In this document: positions 37,134-45,151 of the stretch, piece after piece | Layout of the letters: each line of letters starts with the position of its first letter | How positions within the stretch are numbered: position 1 is the stretch's first letter | Source of the DNA: Sediminibacterium sp. C3 | GTDB lineage: Bacteria; Bacteroidota; Bacteroidia; Chitinophagales; Chitinophagaceae | Assembly (NCBI RefSeq): GCF_000508085.1 | Contig: NZ_KI669560.1 | Span: 588,219-652,218 of the forward strand | Length of the DNA: 64,000 nt | Direction: 5' to 3' | The notes under the pieces: generated by a model | The model's database searches: none | What the model saw: the letters and a program-made list of their open reading frames with translations, nothing else | What the model was told of the DNA's origin: nothing | Made by a program: the position numbers and the translations under genes

Positions 37134-37616
37134 TTGTTTTCAACCGACCCAAATAGCACAATAGAGAAAGCCTACATGAAGCTAAAGCATTATTGTGGCT
37201 ACCAGGACCGTTGCCATCAGGAGGTAAAAGAAAAGCTGTACAGCCTGAAATTGAACAAAGCCACCGTAGAACAACTACTTTCCCGTTTAATAGAAGAGGA
37301 TTATTTAAACGAGGAACGATTTGCCAAAGCCTTTGTGGGAGGGCATTTCAGGCAAAAGCAATGGGGGAAAGTTAAAATTGCCTATGCCCTCAAACAGAAA
37401 AGAGTAAGTGAGTACAATATCAGAAAAGCCATGAGTGAAATTCCTGATGAGGATTACCGTGCACTTGCCGAAAAACTGATAAAAACAAAATGGGATAGCT
37501 TAAAGAATGACCAGTATATCCACAGAACCGTAAAGACCAAAGCTTTCTTACAGCAAAGAGGCTTTGAGCCAGCACTGGTTCAATCCATTATCCAGCAAAT
37601 CCGATCCACCCCATGA
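37134..37616 (+). CDS. recX: RecX family regulatory protein
   Basis: A 160-residue helical protein that in other bacteria binds RecA filaments and limits RecA activity. Three-helix repeats are visible: YCGYQDRCHQEVKEKLYSL, LSRLIEEDYLNEERFAKAF, then FRQKQWGKVKIAYALKQKRVS and TKAFLQQRGFEPALVQSII. The start is a TTG at 37134; the ATG at 37173 would remove the first helix. It is separate from recA (13660). Its stop overlaps the start of the next gene by 4 bases (ATGA). Confidence 0.85.
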   Translation: MFSTDPNSTIEKAYMKLKHYCGYQDRCHQEVKEKLYSLKLNKATVEQLLSRLIEEDYLNEERFAKAFVGGHFRQKQWGKVKIAYALKQKRVSEYNIRKAMSEIPDEDYRALAEKLIKTKWDSLKNDQYIHRTVKTKAFLQQRGFEPALVQSIIQQIRSTP

Positions 37617-38530
37617 GTACAAATAAATTATTTGGATTGATGCTGATGATGGCGGTCTGGACTAATGCGCTGAATGCACAGTCGATAGGACTTACTACAG
37701 AGAACGATGCCTATCTGTTGAAAATGGAAGACGCCTATTATACCAACGGACTTTTTTTACATTATAGTTATGCAAAATTGGGTAAATCGGGATCCAGACA
37801 GATCCATCAGTTTACTTTGGGGCAAAAAATATTCACCCCGTTGCTAAGAAATACCCAAACCCCTGTAGATATTGACCGGCCCTATGCAGGCTACAGTTTT
37901 GCTCAATACAGCCAGACTCATTTTTTAAAAGACAGGTCTGTGTTTCAATGGGCGGGAACCCTTGGCATTATTGGTCCGGCTTCCGGTGGTGAGGGATTGC
38001 AAAATACCTATCACCGTTGGTTGAACTATGCCCAATTTAGGGGATGGAGATATCAGATCAACAATCAGCTGGTGCTGAATGCGGGCGCTATGTATGCATA
38101 CCATATGGTTAACACCCAACAGTTTAAAGGCATTCTTATTTCAGATGCACAATTGGGCACCGGTTTTGTGAATGCATCTTTGGGAACCAAATGGGTGTAT
38201 GGTTTGCTTAATTCGGCTCAGCAGAGCCAGCTTTGGAACGCAGCACAGGAATCCAAGCGTAACAACAAAAAAGAATTCTATTTCTATTGGTATCCCAAAA
38301 TTACCTGGCAGGGATATAATGCCACAATTTCCGGGGGGAGCAGAACCACTGCTGATTCATCGGTTACACGAACCCCACAACGCTGGGTATTTCAACATAC
38401 GCTTGGCCTGGCATACAGCGCTGGCAGATGGGCCGCTCAGATGGAACTGGTGCATCAATCGCGGGAAACACTTGAGCAATTGAAAAAACATCGCTATCTG
38501 AGCCTGCAATTACAGTATCGAATCCATTAA
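37613..38530 (+). CDS. LpxR-type lipid A deacylase, outer-membrane barrel
   Basis: A 305-residue protein with a signal peptide (about residues 1-23, ending LNAQ). The mature start GLTTENDAYLLKMEDAYYTNGLFLHY and VDIDRPYAGYSFAQY are the hallmarks of the LpxR/DUF2219 family, which removes the 3'-acyloxyacyl chain from lipid A at the cell surface with calcium. The Asn and Asp residues of the active site (in TENDAY and YYTNG) are present. The gene overlaps recX by 4 bases. Together with kdnB and kdsB it points to active lipopolysaccharide remodelling. Confidence 0.85.
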   Translation: MSTNKLFGLMLMMAVWTNALNAQSIGLTTENDAYLLKMEDAYYTNGLFLHYSYAKLGKSGSRQIHQFTLGQKIFTPLLRNTQTPVDIDRPYAGYSFAQYSQTHFLKDRSVFQWAGTLGIIGPASGGEGLQNTYHRWLNYAQFRGWRYQINNQLVLNAGAMYAYHMVNTQQFKGILISDAQLGTGFVNASLGTKWVYGLLNSAQQSQLWNAAQESKRNNKKEFYFYWYPKITWQGYNATISGGSRTTADSSVTRTPQRWVFQHTLGLAYSAGRWAAQMELVHQSRETLEQLKKHRYLSLQLQYRIH

Positions 38531-38552
38531 CTTGCTGTTTCAAAACAGCCCT

Positions 38553-39338
38553 ATGCATCCTTTATCTGTTACCCTGATACAAAGCAATTTACACTGGGAA
38601 AATAAAGAAGCAAACCTGAAGCAGTTTGCTGAAAAAATACAGCATCAGACTGCACCAGGTCAGCTGGTGATCCTGCCTGAAATGTTCAGCACCGGCTTTA
38701 GTATGAACCCTGCTCAACTGGCTGAAACTATGGAGGGTCCTACCGTTCAGTGGATGAAGGAAACGGCAGCGAAACAGAAAATAATTCTAACCGGTTCTGT
38801 TATTATACAGGAAAAAGAAAAATTTTTCAACCGTCTTTTATGGGTTTTACCCAATGGAGTGGTTGCCCACTACGACAAAAGACATTTGTTTGCATTTGCG
38901 GGTGAGGACCGGTTTTATGCTTCCGGAAATAAAAGATTCATTGCATCAGTCAATGGCTGGAAAATCAATCTGCAGATCTGCTACGATCTGCGCTTTCCTG
39001 TTTGGGCAAGACAACAAATTACGGATGCACCTGAATATGATTTGCTGGTATATGTTGCCAATTGGCCGGAGAGAAGAAACCATGCCTGGAAAACCTTGTT
39101 AACGGCCAGGGCTATCGAAAACCAATGTTATGTTATTGGGGTTAACAGGGTGGGTGAAGATGCCAATGGAATCATCCATAGCGGAGACTCTATGATTGTG
39201 GATCCACTGGGACAGGTACTTTATCATAGTGCTCAAGAGGAAGCCATAACTACGCATACACTGTATCCCGAACATTTACAGGATTGCAGAACCCGCTTTC
39301 CTTTCTGGAAAGATGCAGATGCTTTTTCTATTTATTAA
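38553..39338 (+). CDS. Omega-amidase (nitrilase family, YafV-like)
   Basis: A 261-residue carbon-nitrogen hydrolase. I chose the ATG at 38553 rather than the TTG at 38532 because HPLSVTLIQSNLHWEN is the typical first beta-strand. The Glu-Lys-Cys triad is visible: Glu in ILPEMFSTGFSM, Lys in YDKRHLFAFAGE and Cys in LQICYDLRFPVW. GFSM after the Glu and the whole pattern fit the omega-amidases that turn 2-oxoglutaramate or 2-oxosuccinamate into oxo acids in methionine salvage and metabolite repair. The nagA ATG follows 8 bases after its stop. Confidence 0.88.
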   Translation: MHPLSVTLIQSNLHWENKEANLKQFAEKIQHQTAPGQLVILPEMFSTGFSMNPAQLAETMEGPTVQWMKETAAKQKIILTGSVIIQEKEKFFNRLLWVLPNGVVAHYDKRHLFAFAGEDRFYASGNKRFIASVNGWKINLQICYDLRFPVWARQQITDAPEYDLLVYVANWPERRNHAWKTLLTARAIENQCYVIGVNRVGEDANGIIHSGDSMIVDPLGQVLYHSAQEEAITTHTLYPEHLQDCRTRFPFWKDADAFSIY

Positions 39339-39346
39339 CAAGATTT

Positions 39347-40435
39347 ATGAAACGAATTGTAGCAGCTGAAAAATTATTTACCGGTACCGATTGGCTAATG
39401 AATCATGCAATGATTCTGGAACAGGATCAGGTGCAATCCATTGTACCGATTGTTTCTTTAAATGAAAAGCCACAACAGGTATATCCCTTTATTATTCCCG
39501 CATTAATCGATTTGCAGATTTATGGTGCCGGAGGTCAATTGTTAAGTGTTTTTCCAACGGTAGAAGCATTGGCATTACTTCAGGAATATTGCATTAAAGG
39601 GGGAGCAGCCTGGTTTCAACCTACAGTAGCCACGAATAGCCATGAAGTGATTCATGCTTGCATTGATGCGGTCAGGAAATTTCAACAGTTACCCGGAAAT
39701 CGTTGTATAGGATTGCATGTAGAAGGTCCTTGGATTAATCCGGAAAAAAGAGGAGCACATTTAAGCGAATACATTTATCAACCCAATAAAGAACAGGTTG
39801 CTGCTTTACTGGAATATGGCAAAGGAGTCATCACCATGATTACCCTGGCTCCGGAAATGGTGAGTTCCGATTTGGTTGATTACATACAATCCCGTGGTAT
39901 TGTAGTGTCTGCGGGTCACAGCAACGCTGATTACAAAACAGCTACAAAAGCGTTTAACCAGGGGATCAGAACTGCGACACACTTGTACAATGCCATGAGT
40001 CCCTTGCAACACCGCGCCCCCGGCATGGTGGGAGCCATTTTTAATCACCCCATGGTAAATTGTAGTATTGTACCGGATGGTTACCATGTAGATTTTGAAG
40101 CCATTGAAATTGCCAAAAAACAAATGGGCGAACGATTATTTGCCATTACCGATGCGGTAACTGAAACTCATTCAGGCCCTTATCCGCATCAATTGAATGG
40201 AGATAAATACGAAGCCAATGGTATTTTAAGCGGGTCTGCCTTAACCATGCTGGCCTGCATGCAGAAATTGCATTGGCATGCGAACATTGAATTGGGTGAA
40301 GCCATCAGAATGTGTTCGTTGTATCCTGCAAGGGTTATACAAAAAGAAAATATTTCTGGAATGTTAAAACCAGGCCAAAAAGCCGATTGGATTGCCCTTG
40401 ATGCGCAATTATCCTGTTTTAAAACAGTAGAATAA
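39347..40435 (+). CDS. nagA: N-acetylglucosamine-6-phosphate deacetylase
   Basis: A 362-residue enzyme that removes acetate from GlcNAc-6-P in amino-sugar recycling. I used the ATG at 39347; upstream in-frame codons run back into the previous gene. The first barrel strand reads IPALIDLQIYGAGG without the HxH pair, as in the E. coli enzyme that uses one metal. The other ligands are present: Glu in LHVEGPWINPEKRGAH, His in SAGHSNADY and THLYNAM, QHRAPGMVG, and the catalytic Asp in AITDAV. No nagB or transporter is adjacent. Confidence 0.94.
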   Translation: MKRIVAAEKLFTGTDWLMNHAMILEQDQVQSIVPIVSLNEKPQQVYPFIIPALIDLQIYGAGGQLLSVFPTVEALALLQEYCIKGGAAWFQPTVATNSHEVIHACIDAVRKFQQLPGNRCIGLHVEGPWINPEKRGAHLSEYIYQPNKEQVAALLEYGKGVITMITLAPEMVSSDLVDYIQSRGIVVSAGHSNADYKTATKAFNQGIRTATHLYNAMSPLQHRAPGMVGAIFNHPMVNCSIVPDGYHVDFEAIEIAKKQMGERLFAITDAVTETHSGPYPHQLNGDKYEANGILSGSALTMLACMQKLHWHANIELGEAIRMCSLYPARVIQKENISGMLKPGQKADWIALDAQLSCFKTVE

Positions 40436-40467
40436 CTAACTTTAGGGAGTAATAAAAACGAATCAAA

Positions 40468-40854
40468 ATGAAAAAACTATGGGTATTGGCATTGGCTGCC
40501 ATCATTACGGTTGGTGTGCATGCGCAGGAAGCCGCGTGGAAACAAATGGAAGATTTTCACGGCGTAATGGGTAAAACCTTTCATGCAGCCGAAGAAGGTA
40601 ATTTAAAACCCTTAAAGGAAAATGTTGCCACGCTTGTAGCCAAGGCAAAAGCATGGGAATCGGGTGCAGTGCCTGCGGGATACGATGCCAAAGTTGCCAA
40701 GCCAATTTTAAAACAACTGGTTGCAAAATGCACAGCAGTGGAAGCAGCTGTAAAAGCAAAAAAATCCGATAAGGAATTAACTGCTTTGATTACTGCTACC
40801 CATGATGTATTTCATGAAATAAAAGAAAAATGCAAACCCGGAGAAAAACACTAA
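40468..40854 (+). CDS. Small exported helical protein of unknown function
   Basis: A 128-residue protein with a clear signal peptide (MKKLWVLALAAIITVGVHAQ). The mature 108 residues look fully alpha-helical with heptad spacing and many Lys/Ala/Glu, suggesting a four-helix bundle. Conserved-looking His residues occur early (EDFHGVMGKTFHAAEE) and late (THDVFHEIKEKC). Together with two Cys this resembles the layout of cytochrome b562 or c'-type bundles, but there is no CxxCH and I cannot assign a heme. A TAACTTTA box lies upstream. Its stop overlaps the end of the convergent protease gene by 4 bases. Confidence 0.7.
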   Translation: MKKLWVLALAAIITVGVHAQEAAWKQMEDFHGVMGKTFHAAEEGNLKPLKENVATLVAKAKAWESGAVPAGYDAKVAKPILKQLVAKCTAVEAAVKAKKSDKELTALITATHDVFHEIKEKCKPGEKH

Positions 40855-42338
40855 TTGTTTTTTGATTGAATCATTTGAAGAATAGCCGCCATTTTCGGAT
40901 CCCATCCTTCACGGATGGCAGTAGAAGATGGCGGTATTTTTATGTCCGGAACAATTCCTCCCCCTTTGGGCCGAGTACTGTCTATGACCATTCTGTAGAG
41001 TGGTAGTCTAACGCGCAGTTTTGTATTTGGCAAAGTGATATTGGGTATATGCATGGCTGAGTTGCCATAATATCCTCCTCCTGATTCTTCACCTACTACT
41101 TTAATATTTTCCTGACCTTTCAATGCTCCTACAACCAGTGTGGCGGCACTGAATGTGTACCCGCCTTGCACCAGGTATATCTGTCCATTGAATTTATATT
41201 TCGTATTCGGTTTAAAATAGTGTTGCTCGAATCTGCGGTAATGAATACTGCCGTCTTCTGCTTTTCGTGCTCCCAAGTTCATAGCCAGCCAATACATCCA
41301 GCTATGCTGAATATATCTTCCGTATTTTAATTTTCGATTGGTAGCTACCACAGAGTCCGCTACTTTAAATGGCTTGTTTGTCAGGTATCGAGTTAAACTG
41401 ATGCTGTTGCTGATTTTTCCACCTCCATTCTCTCTTAGATCAATAATTAAGTGTTGTATATTTTCTTTTTTCAGTTTTTTAAAGCTTCTTCTGAAAAATT
41501 TTTTCAGACCCCCATTGCTAAAACTGGTAAGTCTTAAATACGCAGTATGTGTTAGGGTATCAATGGATAATGAACGAATGCTCAAGAGACGCATTTGTCT
41601 TTTTGAAATCTGTGGTCTTGATGTAGATGGCGGAGGTCTTTTGCTGATACTGTCCCTGGGAACCGGAGAAAAGTTTCCCAATGATACCGTATCTCTTTTT
41701 CCTTTGGCGTCAACAAATCCAATCAGGTAACTACTGTCCAGACCAAACACTTGTTTATATAAATCCGGAAAACCGTTGCTAATTACCTGATAGGAATGAT
41801 TAATCGCATTTCCGTCATTTGAAATTTGTTGGAACAATCGGTTTCTGTACCAGGATATGGGCAGTCCATTGATTTGTTCAATAATGGTTCCCCTTCTGAT
41901 GGCGGAATCCCTGGTATATCCATTGCTTAAAACAACGGCACTGTCTTCCCAAAATTTTATCTGTAGTGGAAATCTTGGATAGCGGTACTGACTTAGATTT
42001 TTCAAAAAGCGCTTGGAATACAATGTGCTGGTATGCCCGCACTTAATTTGTGCAACCCAGTTTGCAACCTTGTTTTTGAATGCTATTTCGTTGAGTGAAT
42101 CGTTTAGTGAAATGAGCAGTTTGTTAAAGCTGCTGTCCAGTTCATCTTTAGAAGTGAACCAGTACAAACTCGGATGATTGGCTTCAAGAATTTTTTTTAA
42201 GAGTACCGCATCTTCTTTGAGTTCAGTAGATGCGAATTTGGGCAGGGATACTATTGATTGTTGGCCAACTACTGTTTGCATTGGTACAATTGCACGCATC
42301 AAAAGAAGTACCCATCCAATCCATGCCCTGTTCCTCAT
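40851..42338 (-). CDS. Exported S41 family peptidase
   Basis: A 495-residue protein with a signal peptide (about residues 1-26, ending VVGQQ). The C-terminal protease domain has the tail-specific protease pattern: HLIIDLRENGGGKISNSISL, the nucleophile Ser in VQGGYTFSAATLVVGAL, and VVGEESGGGYYGN. A PDZ-like segment may lie in the middle (about residues 140-200) but is weak, and there is an unusual Arg/Pro/Ser-rich insert (KRPPPSTSRPQISKRQ). The start at 42338 lies 2 bases after the stop of thiL, so it is the last gene of a thiL-led unit. Confidence 0.85.
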   Translation of the reverse strand: MRNRAWIGWVLLLMRAIVPMQTVVGQQSIVSLPKFASTELKEDAVLLKKILEANHPSLYWFTSKDELDSSFNKLLISLNDSLNEIAFKNKVANWVAQIKCGHTSTLYSKRFLKNLSQYRYPRFPLQIKFWEDSAVVLSNGYTRDSAIRRGTIIEQINGLPISWYRNRLFQQISNDGNAINHSYQVISNGFPDLYKQVFGLDSSYLIGFVDAKGKRDTVSLGNFSPVPRDSISKRPPPSTSRPQISKRQMRLLSIRSLSIDTLTHTAYLRLTSFSNGGLKKFFRRSFKKLKKENIQHLIIDLRENGGGKISNSISLTRYLTNKPFKVADSVVATNRKLKYGRYIQHSWMYWLAMNLGARKAEDGSIHYRRFEQHYFKPNTKYKFNGQIYLVQGGYTFSAATLVVGALKGQENIKVVGEESGGGYYGNSAMHIPNITLPNTKLRVRLPLYRMVIDSTRPKGGGIVPDIKIPPSSTAIREGWDPKMAAILQMIQSKNN

Positions 42339-42340
42339 AC

Positions 42341-43372
42341 TTATGAATTGAATGCATTCCAGCCCTGTGCTTTTAGATCAAAAGTATTTCCTCCCTTAGT
42401 CAGCAACTTAACTCCCTCAGTATTTTCAGTCATATAGCCAATTACGCTGATTTCTTCGTTGAGCACAATTTTATCGTGGTCTTCCTGGCGAATGGTAAAA
42501 ATTAATTCATAGTCTTCTCCGCCATTCAACGCACAAACCGTTGGATCCAATCCGAATTTGAATGCTGCTTTTCTGCTGGCATCGGCAATGGGAAGCTTCT
42601 CTTCGTATATACGTGCACCCAATCCGGACTGTTTACAGATATGCAACACTTCGCTGCTGATTCCATCGCTTACATCCATCATAGCAGTTGGAATAATTTC
42701 ATTTTTTCCAAAGAATTCAATGATGTCTTTTCTGGCTTCGGGTTTTAGCAAGCGACCCACTATATAACTCTCCCCTTCCAGGTCGGGTTGAATATTGGGA
42801 TTCTCCTGGTAAATTTTCTTTTCTCTTTCCATCAGGGTTAAACCCAGATAAGCGCCGCCCAGATCCCCACTTACACAAATTAAATCACCTTTTGAAGCCG
42901 TACTTCTCTTAATAAATGTATCGGGCGCCACTTCACCAATAGCCGTTACAGAAATGATGAATCCTTTCTGCGAGGAAGAAGTATCTCCTCCAATTAAATC
43001 AACACCGTATTTTTCACAGGCAAAATATACGCCCTCATAAAATTCATTCAATGCTTCCAAGCTGAAGCGATTGCTGATTCCAATACTCAGGGTTATCTGA
43101 GTAGGGGTTGCATTCATGGCATAAATATCGCTTAGGTTTACTACCACGGCTTTGTATCCCAGGTGCTTCAGCGGCGTATACATTAAATCGAAATGAATTC
43201 CTTCCAGCAACAGATCGGTGGTTACAACAGTTTGCTTGCCAAAATGGTCAATCACGGCTGCATCATCCCCTACGCCTAAAATGGTAGAAGCATTCTGGGT
43301 TTCCGCATTTTTGGTAAGGTGTTCAATCAAACCAAATTCACCTAAACTCGCTATTTCTGTTCTTTGTTCCAT
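42341..43372 (-). CDS. thiL: Thiamine-monophosphate kinase
   Basis: A 343-residue cytosolic enzyme that makes thiamine diphosphate from the monophosphate with ATP. Family motifs: GVGDDAAVI (metal), TTDLLLEGIHFDL, YKAVVVNLSDIYAMNA, GGDTSSSQ, VSGDLGGAYLGL, AMMDVSDGISSEVLHI and NGGEDYELIF. Length is normal. I looked for a thi-box (TPP riboswitch) but the 32-bp gap upstream is too short to hold one. The S41 protease gene follows 2 bases after its stop. Confidence 0.95.
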   Translation of the reverse strand: MEQRTEIASLGEFGLIEHLTKNAETQNASTILGVGDDAAVIDHFGKQTVVTTDLLLEGIHFDLMYTPLKHLGYKAVVVNLSDIYAMNATPTQITLSIGISNRFSLEALNEFYEGVYFACEKYGVDLIGGDTSSSQKGFIISVTAIGEVAPDTFIKRSTASKGDLICVSGDLGGAYLGLTLMEREKKIYQENPNIQPDLEGESYIVGRLLKPEARKDIIEFFGKNEIIPTAMMDVSDGISSEVLHICKQSGLGARIYEEKLPIADASRKAAFKFGLDPTVCALNGGEDYELIFTIRQEDHDKIVLNEEISVIGYMTENTEGVKLLTKGGNTFDLKAQGWNAFNS

Positions 43373-43404
43373 ACGTCTTTTTTATGATGACCTTTAATTT
43401 TCCT

Positions 43405-44181
43405 TTAGAATGCACCTCCATTCACTACTGCTACCAGCTCATCGTGAATTAAGCCGTTGGTTGCAATAATATGAGGCTGATAAGGAGAATAATAATTGCC
43501 TTTGAAGTCGGTTACTTTACCGCCCGCTTCTTCTACCATTAAAAATCCTGCAGCACTGTCCCAGGCCTGTAGTTTATGTTCATAAAATCCATCAAATCTT
43601 CCGGCCGCTACCCAGCATAAGTCGATGGCAGCACTTCCCAGTCTTCTTACCGGAACCCCCTTTCTGATTAATTTTTCAAAAACCTGCAAGGGTCCGTTAG
43701 GGGCATCCAGGTAGGTATAAGGGAATCCGGTAACCAGACAGCTTTTAATTAGTGTGGTCTTATTTCCTACCTGTATTTTTTTGTCATTTAAATAAGCACC
43801 TTGCCCTCTTTCGGCAAAGTAAAATTCATTCATAAATGGGTTGTAAACAGCGCCCAGTATCATTTCTCCGTCTTTTTCCACTCCAATGCTTACACAACAA
43901 ATGGGTATGCCATTGGCAAAATTGACGGTTCCATCAATGGGATCAATAATCCATTTATAGGTTGAATCCTGTTTAAGCTCTCCTGACTCTTCACTTAAAA
44001 TAAAATGATCAGGAAAAGCAGACTGGATGGCATCTATGATGGCTTTCTCAGCCGCATGGTCTGCTTCTGTAACTAAATTATTGATACCTTCTTTATTACT
44101 GATTACAAAACTTCCGTTAAAAAATCTTCTGAGTTCAACAGCGCCCGCTTCTGTGGCTTTTAATAAGGTTTCTTTAAGCAT
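43405..44181 (-). CDS. Inositol monophosphatase family protein
   Basis: A 258-residue phosphatase. The start at the ATG 44181 (MLKETLLKATEAGAVELRRF) fits the family; the longer frame from 44208 adds an unlikely N-terminus. Metal-binding motifs are SEESGE, DPIDGTVNFANGIP and, near the end, QAWDSAAGFLMVEEAGG. It could act on inositol phosphate, on nucleotides such as PAP, or on sugar phosphates; the sequence does not decide. An exact TACTTTTG element ends 4 bases before the ATG. It is divergent from a glycosyltransferase gene and lies upstream of thiL on the same strand. Confidence 0.9.
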   Translation of the reverse strand: MLKETLLKATEAGAVELRRFFNGSFVISNKEGINNLVTEADHAAEKAIIDAIQSAFPDHFILSEESGELKQDSTYKWIIDPIDGTVNFANGIPICCVSIGVEKDGEMILGAVYNPFMNEFYFAERGQGAYLNDKKIQVGNKTTLIKSCLVTGFPYTYLDAPNGPLQVFEKLIRKGVPVRRLGSAAIDLCWVAAGRFDGFYEHKLQAWDSAAGFLMVEEAGGKVTDFKGNYYSPYQPHIIATNGLIHDELVAVVNGGAF

Positions 44182-44185
44182 GAAG

Positions 44186-44193
44186 CAAAAGTA
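44186..44193 (-). promoter_or_regulatory. Possible -7 element, inositol monophosphatase family gene
   Basis: TACTTTTG on the minus strand is an exact TAnnTTTG match with 4 bases (CTTC) between its last G and the ATG. This implies a leaderless message, if it is used. Confidence 0.35.
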
Positions 44194-44223
44194 ACCCAGA
44201 TTCTGCATCTTTGAAATATTATT

Positions 44224-45084
44224 GTGTCTGCACTACTAACCATAATCATCGTTCATTATCGGGTGTACCATCACCTGGATCATTGCCTGGCATCCATTCA
44301 GCGGTCTCAACATTCCTTTCGGGTTGAGATTATGGTGGTAGATAATGAATACAGTCCGGAAGATCAAACCCTACTTGCCACAAAATATCCGACAGTTCAA
44401 TGGTTATCAGAATCCAAAAATATTGGCTTTGCCAAAGCCAATAATCGCGCTTTGCAACAGGTATCTACTGATTATGTTTTGTTTTTGAATCCAGATACGC
44501 TTTTATCTACAGATGTTTTGCAGCGATCGGTTGAATATTTGCAGGCAAATAGTGAAGTGGGGGCTCTGGGTGTTCAAATGAGAAACAGCCAGGGGTTTTT
44601 TTTACCGGAAAGTAAAAGGGAAATACCCACCATTAAAGGATCATTTTTTAAGTTGTCGGGATTGGCTGACCGTTTTCCGGATTCTGCCTTTTTTAACAGT
44701 TACGCGCTGGGACATTTAAATGCCGGAGGCCTGCACAAAGTGCCCGTTCTGGCAGGAGCGTATATGATGATACCAACGGAGGTGGCAAAGCAGGCAGGCG
44801 GCTTTGATGAGTCTTTTTTTATGTACGGGGAAGACATTGACCTGAGCCTCAGAATATTGGGCTTGGGGAAGGAAAACCATTATTTGGGAACAGCTTTTAT
44901 TACGCATATTAAGGGCGCTAGTTCAAAACAGAATCCCGATTACCTGAATCATTTTTATGGCTCCATGAAAATATTCCTGGATAAATATCCTCATTTGTAC
45001 GGAGGCAAATCAGGGATTTGGATACTGAAGATTTTTATACAAACAATACTGTTTGTTTCCCGCATAACTAAAAACTATAAATAA
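44224..45084 (+). CDS. Glycosyltransferase family 2 protein
   Basis: A 286-residue GT-A transferase. It starts at a GTG (SALLTIIIVHYRVYHHLDHCL). Motifs: VVDNEYSPED, the sugar-nucleotide region IGFAKANNRALQQ, the metal site YVLFLNPDTLL, and the acceptor-side GGFDESFFMYGEDIDLSLR. This pattern is like rhamnosyltransferases and other enzymes that build surface polysaccharide. A hydrophobic C-terminal helix (about residues 265-280) may attach it to the membrane. It is divergent from the inositol monophosphatase family gene and stands alone. Confidence 0.9.
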   Translation: MSALLTIIIVHYRVYHHLDHCLASIQRSQHSFRVEIMVVDNEYSPEDQTLLATKYPTVQWLSESKNIGFAKANNRALQQVSTDYVLFLNPDTLLSTDVLQRSVEYLQANSEVGALGVQMRNSQGFFLPESKREIPTIKGSFFKLSGLADRFPDSAFFNSYALGHLNAGGLHKVPVLAGAYMMIPTEVAKQAGGFDESFFMYGEDIDLSLRILGLGKENHYLGTAFITHIKGASSKQNPDYLNHFYGSMKIFLDKYPHLYGGKSGIWILKIFIQTILFVSRITKNYK

Positions 45085-45151
45085 CGCTTTTCACAAAATA
45101 TTTTATATAATTCATTTAGTTTAGCTTCGTAACTCAACTGTTAAAGAACGC

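Noticed and set aside
40414..40427. The palindrome CTGTTTTAAAACAG as a terminator of nagA
   Set aside because: It is inside the coding region, A/T-rich and lacks a following T-run.
41338..41730. A 130-codon plus-strand frame inside the S41 protease gene
   Set aside because: It is antisense to a well-supported conserved gene and has no recognisable protein features.
43373..43404. A thiamine (TPP) riboswitch before thiL
   Set aside because: The gap is only 32 bases and contains no thi-box elements.
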